A stretch of DNA of 13,560 nucleotides from the NCBI GenBank assembly GCA_913058555.1, contig CAJXRJ010000123.1, positions 1-13,560 of the forward strand, in the 5' to 3' direction. The translations under genes were made by a program, and so were the position numbers. The notes beneath the pieces were generated by a model, which saw only the letters and a program-made list of their open reading frames with translations, made no database searches and was not told where the DNA came from. Below are positions 1 through 6,342 of the stretch, in pieces (the stretch's first letter is position 1; every line of letters begins with the position of its first letter). This DNA is from an uncultured bacterium (GTDB lineage: Bacteria; Planctomycetota; UBA1135; GCA-002686595).

Positions 1-186
1 ATCCACGAAGCGCCGGCGGGCGGCCACGAGCCCGGGCCCCTCCATCTCGGCGTGGACGCGCCACGCATCGATGCGCTTCTGCGAGTAAGGGTCAACCTTC
101 GACTCAGTGGTCCGATCCACCAAGCGGGGCCCTTGGAAAACCCCGTGTTCGAAGCGCACCCCGTGCGCTTCCCCGGTGAGGCACAG
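1..186 (-). other. In-frame coding continuation past TGA (putative selenoprotein C-terminal part, cut by window edge)
   Basis: Read in the same frame immediately after the TGA at 189-187, all 62 codons down to base 1 are open. Their third positions are about 84% G or C (52 of 62), as expected of genuine coding sequence here. The continuation begins LCLTGEAHGVRFEHGVFQG, so the TGA plus the next two codons would give U-L-C, with Sec at residue 117 and Cys at 119, a plausible redox pair. It continues through a DPYSQKRIDAW segment and has no stop before the window ends. The alternatives are a recent nonsense mutation, an assembly or sequencing error, or a coincidentally open frame. The composition argues against the last of these. 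Sec decoding is inference and depends on the genome carrying selA, selB and selC. Confidence 0.55.
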
Positions 187-189
187 TCA
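151..189 (-). promoter_or_regulatory. Candidate bacterial SECIS hairpin after the in-frame TGA
   Basis: On the minus strand, 15 bases after TGA, the mRNA reads GAAGCGCAC, GGG, GTGCGCTTC. This is a perfect 9-bp stem (171-163 paired with 159-151) closed by a three-base GGG loop (162-160). The loop lies 24 bases downstream of the TGA. Known bacterial SECIS elements place the apical loop roughly 16-37 bases after UGA and usually have G at the first or second loop position. Both conditions are met. The hairpin lies wholly within the continued coding frame, as bacterial SECIS elements do. Other explanations are a chance palindrome or an unrelated structure. Confidence 0.5.
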
Positions 190-537
190 GAGCCAATCGG
201 CTTTCGCGCCGATGCCCTCCATCGTGTGCACGCCGGAGCCGCCTATCGCCACGAGTGGCTTGGAGAAGCCCGCGGGCAGGACCCCCACCAGGTTCGTGTC
301 GATGATGACCACGTCAGCATCGTCCAGGGCCGACACGGGCACCTTCCCTGACCGTAGCGCAGCCCCCGAGGTCATCTGAACACCCGTGAAGTTGGCTTCC
401 AGAAAGGCCTGGAAATCGGCGCTCCGGGACGCGTCCCTCCCGCCGACAAACTCGACGATGAGATCAATCTTCGGGGAGGGAAGAACGGCGTCTTGGGGGA
501 GCCACGCCGCGGCGCTGAGGAGGCTGATGAGGAGCAT
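187..537 (-). CDS. Small secreted protein of unknown family; apparent stop is a possible selenocysteine codon
   Basis: As conventionally read, this is a 116-residue protein ending at TGA (187-189). It opens with a short hydrophobic export signal (MLLISLLSAAAWLPQD). An alternating strand/helix pattern follows, with strands around DLIVEFVGG, DADVVIIDT and FSKPLVAIGGSG, suggesting an alpha/beta (Rossmann-like or ThuA/amidotransferase-like) fold. I do not recognise the family. ATG at 537 is the first standard start. The frame is open 21 codons further back to the TAG of the phosphoesterase gene, and a CTG at 588 would add basic residues before the hydrophobic core, so the start is uncertain. No strong Shine-Dalgarno is visible. 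It lies 63 bases downstream of the phosphoesterase gene on the same strand, so co-transcription is likely. The reading frame stays open beyond the TGA (next entry), so 116 residues is probably not the full product. Confidence 0.7.
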   Translation of the reverse strand: MLLISLLSAAAWLPQDAVLPSPKIDLIVEFVGGRDASRSADFQAFLEANFTGVQMTSGAALRSGKVPVSALDDADVVIIDTNLVGVLPAGFSKPLVAIGGSGVHTMEGIGAKADWL

Positions 538-543
538 CCTGTC

Positions 544-584
544 ACCGTAATGCCTGGGGCCAAAGCCGTACCGTAAATTCGGTA
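544..584. repeat. Short repeats in the 63-base gap before the small secreted gene
   Basis: The heptamer ACCGTAA occurs twice, at 544-550 and 570-576, with starts 26 bases apart. The second copy overlaps a 5-bp inverted repeat (TACCG at 569-573, CGGTA at 580-584, AT-rich loop TAAATT). It could be a regulatory site or weak hairpin between two same-strand genes, or chance. No clear promoter is visible. Confidence 0.2.
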
Positions 585-600
585 TCAGGCCAGCACAGCG

Positions 601-1656
601 CTACGCCCCGTCCAGGTCGCCATGGCCCTGCAGTGGGGACCTCCAGCTCGACACGCGGGGTGCAGCAAACGGGGGCGCCCATCCCCAATAGCCTGCCTTT
701 GGGTCGGCGCCGCAAGCGATCGGGTCAGGGCCCACCCACTTGGTCGATGTGCCATCCACATCCATGGCACCGGCCACTTTGTCGATCGTGACGACGGCCC
801 AGAGCGGCTCCTGATACGGGCAGGTGTGGCCGATCCACTTGTGCTCTTCGTGGACCTTGGGGTCGTAGCTTTCGTGTTGATGGTCGCCCCCGACCCATAC
901 GTACGAGGCACTGTTGATCAGCGTGTAGTAGATCCCATTCAGAAGACGAGAGTAGTCCACATGGGAGTGACCAGAGAAAACACCGATGACCCCGGGGTGC
1001 CCGTCCTGGCGCCCCGCTGCGTCCAGGATCGCCCGAACCTCTGCACGGTTATCTACGCCATCGGAAGAGTCGAGGGGCTGGTGCACGAAGACAAGAGTGG
1101 GGCGCGGATTGGCTTCTAGATCCGCCCGCAGCCAATCCAGCTGATCCTCCGCGACGAAACGCGCGTAGCCCCCCGACGTGCCGCCGGGATCATTGCCGTC
1201 CAGAACTATGCAGTGCAGTCCCTTGACGTCAAAGCTGTAGTACCGAGCGCTCATCCCGTAGTACTTCACGACCTGCTCGCGGCTGAAGCCGCCATCCATG
1301 TCGTGGTTCCCGATGACGTGATACCGAGGTCCATCGAAGCGCCTCCACGCCTCCATGAAGGCGTCGTTGCCTGACTTCGGCTGGCAGAAGTCACCGAGCT
1401 GCAGCACGAAGTCCACGTTCTGGTCTTTCATCGCCGAGACGAAGGAGGTGATGCGCTCAACACCATCATGCATGACGTCCTGATGAACGTCCGTAATCAC
1501 TCCAAAGCGCAGCTTCGAATCTCCAGCACCGGGATTCACGGGGGCGTCGGCGCTCTGGTCCGCCAGTGCCCGGGAAGGCCTCGGGCGGAGCGACCCAGCA
1601 ATCCCAAGCGCGGAACCGATCAGCGTCTCGCGCCTGGTGATACGAAGTTTTGTCAT
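601..1656 (-). CDS. Tat-exported calcineurin-like metallophosphoesterase
   Basis: This is a 351-residue phosphoesterase, probably a periplasmic or surface hydrolase of phosphate esters; the substrate is unknown. All calcineurin-like metal-binding motifs are present in order: D56-x-H58 (ITDVHQD), G88-D89 (LQLGDF), GNHD at 116-119, H192 (FVHQP) and GHSH at 229-232. The N-terminus has a twin-arginine signal (TRRETLIG, residues 7-14, followed by a hydrophobic stretch), so folded export with bound metal is likely. The frame is open upstream to 1824, but I chose the ATG at 1656 because it places the Tat motif at the N-terminus and the upstream extension lacks coding character. There is no strong Shine-Dalgarno. 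Family members with this layout are often annotated as phosphodiesterase or acid-phosphatase-like proteins. The small secreted gene follows 63 bases downstream. Divergence from the beta-helix gene means its promoter must lie in 1657-1843. Confidence 0.93.
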   Translation of the reverse strand: MTKLRITRRETLIGSALGIAGSLRPRPSRALADQSADAPVNPGAGDSKLRFGVITDVHQDVMHDGVERITSFVSAMKDQNVDFVLQLGDFCQPKSGNDAFMEAWRRFDGPRYHVIGNHDMDGGFSREQVVKYYGMSARYYSFDVKGLHCIVLDGNDPGGTSGGYARFVAEDQLDWLRADLEANPRPTLVFVHQPLDSSDGVDNRAEVRAILDAAGRQDGHPGVIGVFSGHSHVDYSRLLNGIYYTLINSASYVWVGGDHQHESYDPKVHEEHKWIGHTCPYQEPLWAVVTIDKVAGAMDVDGTSTKWVGPDPIACGADPKAGYWGWAPPFAAPRVSSWRSPLQGHGDLDGA

Positions 1657-1843
1657 GGTGACTCGATGGCCTTGGATCGATCGATGAAGTGCCCCATCGC
1701 GGGGCCAGCCGAATGTAGCGCGACCACCGTCGGCTTGTGCGTAGATAGCGCGTTCGGAAGGTAGGACCGGCGCAGATGGGCACTGCGGGAGTCCGGGCGC
1801 TCGGCTACGATCTGAGGGACCCATCCTCCGACCGGATTCGACC
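1657..1843. promoter_or_regulatory. Divergent intergenic region, presumed promoters for both flanking genes
   Basis: These 187 bases separate the divergently transcribed phosphoesterase and beta-helix genes, so both promoters should lie here. I see no convincing -35/-10 pair. A 10-base palindrome, ATCGATCGAT, occupies 1676-1685, about 20 bases upstream of the phosphoesterase ATG. It could be an operator half or chance. Confidence 0.4.
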
Positions 1844-3637
1844 TTGAAGCACTCTCTACCGCCGCTCGCGATTCTCGCCGCCCTGTGCGCGCCGAGCTTC
1901 GCTCAAGCCACCTGGTACGTGGACAGCCTCGCGGCCCCGGCCGGGGACGGTTCCCCTGGGGCGCCGTTCGTTCAGATCGCGGAGGCCACTGCGGCCGTGT
2001 CGGCCCTGGACGTCGTGCTTGTGGCACCTGGCCTCTACGAGCCCTTTGTGTCGACCGTCCCGATCAGTGTGATCGGGCCTGTGGCGGGCGACGCGATCGT
2101 CGCTCCGACCAATGCGAGCCCGCTGCGCTCCTCGGTGATCCGCGGCGATGATGACACACCAGGCGCGTCGATCGAAGTCAGGGGCCTCACCTTCGACGGC
2201 GAGCAAACGTCCGGCGGGGCTGGCGGAATCAACATCGAGACCCCCGTTAACATCGTCGTGCGCCAGTGCTCCTTCCAGGGCCTGCGGCCCGGGACAGGCA
2301 CGGGGAATGCGCTCACCCTGTACAACCAACGGGGCAACACTCTGGTCGAGGAGTGCTCGATCGTTCGCTCCGAGTTCGCCGGCTCCGCCGTTTCCTTCGG
2401 TGCGATCGCCAGCACTTTCGAACTCGGCAGCTTCGTCCTTCGCGACTGCCTGTTCGAAGAGAACTTCGCGTTCCCACCTCCGAACTTCGGCGCTTCCCTG
2501 ATCAGCGTGGTGCAGTTCGTGGGTGGCACGACCCGCGTCGAGGACTGCGTCTTCCGAAGGAACCAGGGGATCTCCATCCTGCGCGGGGACCTAACCACGG
2601 GCCAGATGATCGACTGCCTCTTCGACAGCAATCGAAGCCCCGGCGGCCTCGTCAGCGGCGCGCTCTTTGGCCAAGCTGCGCCGAGCCTGGTGCGCTGCGT
2701 CCTACGCGGCCCCAAGGACACCGCTGGCCTGCCGGACGGCAACCTCCTCTTATGGGTGCCCGCGATCACCGACTGCACGATCATCGGCAACCCCTCCGGC
2801 GTGAGGGGCCCCCTTGCGTGGGACGCCACCATCACAAGGACGGTGATCGACGGCTTTGATGCGGGACCGTTCACGATGTTCGGAAATGCTCGGCTTCGGT
2901 CGTGCACGCTCTATGGGACCGCTTCCGTGGACCCGCTCCTCGAACATGTTCCGCAGGTCTGGAACACCATCGTCGAGCGTCATCGCGGCCCCGTCGGAGG
3001 CGCCAGCTCCCAGGTGCTCTTCTCCAATCTCCCCGGCGGGCCCTCCTTTGGCCCGGACAACATCGACGCCACTTCCGAGTTCTACGCCCCGCTGGCAGGG
3101 GACCTGCGCCTCGGGCCAGGCTCGCCTTGCATCGACGCAGGAGGGGCGGCATCGAACGACCCCAACGGATCGCCCCCCGACATCGGCGCCCTTCGATTCG
3201 ACGGATCGGCACCGCCCGTCGCTGGCTCTTACTGCCCGGGAAAAGTCACGTCGGAAGGCTGTGCGCCCGAGCTTTCCGTGCCTGCGGTTCCCTCCGTCTC
3301 CGCCGCCACCGGCCTCGACTTGACCGTCGATCGACTGCCCGATTCCACCTTCGGCCTGTTCTTCATCGGGCCCGCCGGCCGCCCGGCCCACACGACGAAT
3401 TCCTCGTCCCCACTCTGCATCGGCTCCGGCGCCTTCCGCACCCAGGTCGTGGCCCCCACGGGCAACGGCACCTTTCGCGGGACGGTCAGCTTCTCCGTTC
3501 CGATCGACCAGCTCACCCAAGGGGGCTTCGCCCCCGGCGACGCCCTCCACACCCAGTTCATCGCCCGCGACCCCCTGAACCCGGACGGCACGGGGATCAC
3601 GTTCTCGAACGCCCTGCAGATGCTGATGCTGCCCTGA
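1844..3637 (+). CDS. Secreted right-handed parallel beta-helix protein with C-terminal Cys module
   Basis: This 597-residue exported protein starts at TTG (1844). An in-frame TGA 30 bases upstream and no ATG near the signal make TTG the only sensible start. Residues 1-20 form a signal peptide (MKHSLPPLAI, LAALCAPSFA), with cleavage likely at SFA-QA. Residues 24-455 are beta-helix rungs of the right-handed, pectate-lyase-like type. They begin with a WYVDSLAAPAGDGSPGAPF entry and repeat strands carrying an aligned Cys (VRQCSF 140s, VEECSI 170s, LRDCLF 200s, VEDCVF 230s, MIDCLF 250s, LVRCVL 280s, ITDCTI 310s, LRSCTL 350s). They finish with GSPCIDAGG near 426-434 and DIGALRFDG. Residues 460-597 are a separate module with C464, C473 and C525, like tails I associate with planctomycetal secreted proteins (from memory). 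No catalytic residues are evident, so a structural, adhesive or polysaccharide-binding role is as likely as an enzymatic one. The downstream gene is convergent. Confidence 0.85.
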   Translation: MKHSLPPLAILAALCAPSFAQATWYVDSLAAPAGDGSPGAPFVQIAEATAAVSALDVVLVAPGLYEPFVSTVPISVIGPVAGDAIVAPTNASPLRSSVIRGDDDTPGASIEVRGLTFDGEQTSGGAGGINIETPVNIVVRQCSFQGLRPGTGTGNALTLYNQRGNTLVEECSIVRSEFAGSAVSFGAIASTFELGSFVLRDCLFEENFAFPPPNFGASLISVVQFVGGTTRVEDCVFRRNQGISILRGDLTTGQMIDCLFDSNRSPGGLVSGALFGQAAPSLVRCVLRGPKDTAGLPDGNLLLWVPAITDCTIIGNPSGVRGPLAWDATITRTVIDGFDAGPFTMFGNARLRSCTLYGTASVDPLLEHVPQVWNTIVERHRGPVGGASSQVLFSNLPGGPSFGPDNIDATSEFYAPLAGDLRLGPGSPCIDAGGAASNDPNGSPPDIGALRFDGSAPPVAGSYCPGKVTSEGCAPELSVPAVPSVSAATGLDLTVDRLPDSTFGLFFIGPAGRPAHTTNSSSPLCIGSGAFRTQVVAPTGNGTFRGTVSFSVPIDQLTQGGFAPGDALHTQFIARDPLNPDGTGITFSNALQMLMLP

Positions 3638-3675
3638 GGCCCGGCAACGGCTGCGGCTAGCTGGCCGGCCGGCGC
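3638..3675. terminator. Possible hairpin between convergent genes
   Basis: The 38-base gap lies between the stop codons of the beta-helix gene and the TPR gene. GGCCCGGC (3638-3645) can pair with GCCGGCC (3664-3670), leaving one bulged C and an 18-base loop. The segment 3664-3673 (GCCGGCCGGC) is also a perfect palindrome. No adjoining T-run exists, so a shared intrinsic terminator is only a suggestion based on position and GC-rich dyad symmetry. Confidence 0.25.
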
Positions 3676-6330
3676 CTACCCGTGCGGCGTTTCCTTTTCC
3701 GGCGTTTCCTTTTCCGGCACGGCCGGGCGGAAGTACGACTGATACGTGACTCCCGGGTGGTCCTTGTAGTCGCCGCCGTTGCCCTCGCAGCGCAGGACCT
3801 CCGGGGCCGTGCCCGGGGCGGCCGAGTGGAGCTGAAGGACGGCTCGCTTGGCTTGACGCTCGTCCGCGGCCAGCACGCCGTAGGTCACATCGAAGGCGGT
3901 CCAATCCCCTTGGCCGCTAAGGCGCGCGGGGTAGGTCTGCCAGGCTTCGACATCGAGGGTTTGACGCAGCGTCACCTCAAAGAATTCAAGGCCACTCACC
4001 TGCTCGCGGGCCATGCGGTCGGCGCGCAAGATCTCATCGGGCATGAGGCCGGCGGCGAGTGCCTTGGCGCGGAGGGGGCTCGCCATGTCCGTGCCTTCGG
4101 CCGCGTCGAGGGCGCGGGAGAGGGCCGCCATGACGCCGCGCGTATTCAGACTCTCAATCGCGTAGAGAGCCGTCTGCAGCACCGCCGTGAGGGCGTCCGA
4201 AAGCGCGGACTCGTCCCCCAGGGCCTTCGCGGCATGGGCCTCGAAGGCGAGCAGCCCGAAGGCGTTGTCTTCCGTCCGGTCACGCTCCAGGGCGCAGGCC
4301 GCTCTGACCCCGTCGAACCGGCCAAGCGCAAGCAGGGCCTTCGCGCGGTAGTAGTTCACCCAGGGGGCATCGGGGCGTTGCTCGCCATATCGATCGAGGT
4401 ACGACAGGGCGAGCTGGTCCCTCCCGAGGGTCGGCGCCAAGAGCGCGCCTTCCCAAAGGAGTTCGGGCTCGTCGCAGCCGTCGCGGATCGAAAGGTCGAT
4501 CAGCTCAAGCGCGTCGCCCGCGCGCCCCGATTCTTCGTAGATGCCAGCCAGCGAGATCACCACGGAGACCTGGTAGCGATTGAGCCTCGCCGACCGCGCC
4601 AGGGGCCGCTCCGCCTTCTCGGGGTGGTTGCGCCGCACGTGGCGCAGACCCGCGCGCCCGAAGGGCTCATCCTCGTCCGGCGCGAGGGCCATGGCCCGTT
4701 CGAAGAGGCGATCGATGGCCTCGGAGCTCAGTCGGTCCTGGAGAAGCGGCGTCTCGCGGTCGACGAGAGCCCCACCGATCTCCGCGGCCCGGGAGAGGGC
4801 CACGCCGTCATCCGGCACGGACGCCGCGACGGAACGGGCCCAGTCCCAGAGACCGGACGCACGCTCTTCGTCCATCGGAACGTGGCGCAGCATGCGGGAC
4901 GCAGCCCCCAGAAGCTCCGAGCCAGGCGCTTGGTCCTCCCGCGCCCCTTCGTCCTCGAGCCACTTGAGCACGTCCGGGAAAGCGGCTTCCCCGTCGTCCG
5001 CCCCTGCGGCTTCGCGGGCTCCTTCGAGCTCGACGAGGAAGGCTTCGATGCGCTCCGCGTAGGCAGGGGCTTCCTGAGGCGTCGCCTCGGGTTCCCCGGA
5101 GGGTGCCTGGGCCGCCGCGCTGCCATCGGTGTCGGCCTCCACTGGCGCACCGCCCACCTCCGTGGGCCCAGCGCTCCCCCACTGAATGGGACCCACCGCC
5201 GCCATGGCGAGGGCCGCGCCCGAGAGCCCGGAAAGCCCCCGCAGCCGCCGAAGCGTCAGGTGATCGTCGGCGCCCAGGGCGGCCTTCTCCAGCTCGCTCG
5301 AAAGCGCGCGCTCCTTCGCCCCGTCCGACATCATGATCGCAAGGCCGACGCGCCGAAGGCGCACCTCGAACCAGCACGCCAGCAGACCGTCCCTACGCAG
5401 CCGATCATCCCAGGGGGACAGCGCCGCCTCTGAGCCAGCCGGATCGCCGGCTACCGCGCACTCGAGGGACTCCACGAGCACACGCTCATAAGCTTCCTCC
5501 GGGTTCTCGTGTTCGGGCACCGCCAAGGGCGCGTCCGCGGCAAGGGCGGCAAGGTCGAGGCCCAGGCTGTCCTGTGCAGGCGCCCCTTCACCGGACCGCA
5601 ACAGGGCGGCCAGCTCCCTCGCGCCCAGCGCGAGGTCGTGCTTCCCGGCGCGCTTGTCCCAATAAACCGGCTCCAGCTGAACCGCCTCCGCGAGCGCCGA
5701 CGCCGCGACCGAGGCGCGTCCTAGCATGAGCTCCAAACCGAAGGTCGCTATGGCCCCCACGAAGCGCGTGTCAGAATCGTTCTCATCCTTGGGCTTGGAC
5801 CTCATGTTGCGCCGCGCGTTGAAGAGCGCCATGTCGAGGTCGTCCGCCGCCCGGAAGACCTTGACCGCGTAGCTCCGAAAGCACGAGATGCACTCCGGCT
5901 TGCCCACTCGATTGCAAACGTCGATTCCCTCCGCGACGCAGCGGTGCACCCCGGGGGAGTTGTAGCCGTTGGAAAGCGCCGTCGCGACCGCAAGGTGGTC
6001 GTACGAGCAGGGCGTCAACCAGCGCTGGAACCGTCCGTACTTGCGCTCGTCGTAGCCTGGCTGGAACGCCGCGGCCGCTTCGGGACTCTCGAGGAGCGCC
6101 AGCGCTCGTAAGGAAGCGTCCTTGCACGCCTCCGTGTCGAACAGGTCGCGCCCCGTCTTCATGAGCCGGAACTGCGCATAGAAGTATGGGAGGAGCAACC
6201 CCTCGGCCTTGGCCCGGGCAGCCACTTCCTTGGCGAGCTGAAAAGCCCCCAGCTGATTGCCCGACCTCGCGATCTCGATGGCGCGGTCGTCGGCGTCAAA
6301 AAGCTCTTTCTCTAGGCTGTGCTCTGCCAT
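3676..6330 (-). CDS. Large TPR/helical-repeat protein, probable partner of the Hsp90-like chaperone
   Basis: This 884-residue protein has no signal peptide and is predicted cytoplasmic. It is built almost entirely of amphipathic helices. Clear TPR-like units appear at about 540-720 (such as AIDRLFERAMALAPDEDEPF, SLAGIYEESGRAGDALELID and NYYRAKALLALGRFDGVRAA). A less regular helical N-terminal half (1-380) contains a cluster of Cys residues (108, 131, 139, 147, 150). A low-complexity Ala/Gly/Glu/Pro linker spans about 386-424. The C-terminal 90 residues (about 779-868) look like a separate non-repeat domain I cannot name, followed by a tail of two PEKET repeats. The ATG at 6330 is preceded by a purine-rich GAGAAGAG ribosome site and lies 12 bases after the Hsp90-like stop, so the two are translated from one message. 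That pairing suggests co-chaperone or substrate-adaptor duty, which is inference; no enzymatic motif is visible. Confidence 0.82.
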   Translation of the reverse strand: MAEHSLEKELFDADDRAIEIARSGNQLGAFQLAKEVAARAKAEGLLLPYFYAQFRLMKTGRDLFDTEACKDASLRALALLESPEAAAAFQPGYDERKYGRFQRWLTPCSYDHLAVATALSNGYNSPGVHRCVAEGIDVCNRVGKPECISCFRSYAVKVFRAADDLDMALFNARRNMRSKPKDENDSDTRFVGAIATFGLELMLGRASVAASALAEAVQLEPVYWDKRAGKHDLALGARELAALLRSGEGAPAQDSLGLDLAALAADAPLAVPEHENPEEAYERVLVESLECAVAGDPAGSEAALSPWDDRLRRDGLLACWFEVRLRRVGLAIMMSDGAKERALSSELEKAALGADDHLTLRRLRGLSGLSGAALAMAAVGPIQWGSAGPTEVGGAPVEADTDGSAAAQAPSGEPEATPQEAPAYAERIEAFLVELEGAREAAGADDGEAAFPDVLKWLEDEGAREDQAPGSELLGAASRMLRHVPMDEERASGLWDWARSVAASVPDDGVALSRAAEIGGALVDRETPLLQDRLSSEAIDRLFERAMALAPDEDEPFGRAGLRHVRRNHPEKAERPLARSARLNRYQVSVVISLAGIYEESGRAGDALELIDLSIRDGCDEPELLWEGALLAPTLGRDQLALSYLDRYGEQRPDAPWVNYYRAKALLALGRFDGVRAACALERDRTEDNAFGLLAFEAHAAKALGDESALSDALTAVLQTALYAIESLNTRGVMAALSRALDAAEGTDMASPLRAKALAAGLMPDEILRADRMAREQVSGLEFFEVTLRQTLDVEAWQTYPARLSGQGDWTAFDVTYGVLAADERQAKRAVLQLHSAAPGTAPEVLRCEGNGGDYKDHPGVTYQSYFRPAVPEKETPEKETPHG
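3686..3715. repeat. Two perfect 15-bp tandem copies encoding PEKET-PEKET
   Basis: GGCGTTTCCTTTTCC occurs at 3686-3700 and again directly at 3701-3715. On the minus strand it encodes the charged C-terminal tail of the TPR protein. It is a possible slippage site: the unit is a multiple of three, so copy-number change would keep the frame. Confidence 0.9.
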
Positions 6331-6342
6331 GCTTCTCTTCTC

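Noticed and set aside
52..379. Plus-strand frames of 99 and 90 codons at the left end
   Set aside because: They oppose the minus-strand small secreted gene and its continuation, which have the stronger third-position GC bias and a signal peptide.
1676..1685. ATCGATCGAT palindrome as a transcription-factor operator
   Set aside because: A simple self-repeating palindrome without flanking symmetry or a second copy; kept only as a note in the intergenic entry.
1657..1824. Upstream extension of the phosphoesterase to an ATG at 1824
   Set aside because: It would bury the twin-arginine signal 60 residues inside the protein, and the added segment has no coding character.
3682..5433. 583-codon plus-strand frame opposite the TPR gene, and the 384-codon minus-strand frame at 2750-3904
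   Set aside because: Both are shadows of genes with proper coding bias and recognisable architecture on the other strand. They also run through the junction between convergent genes.
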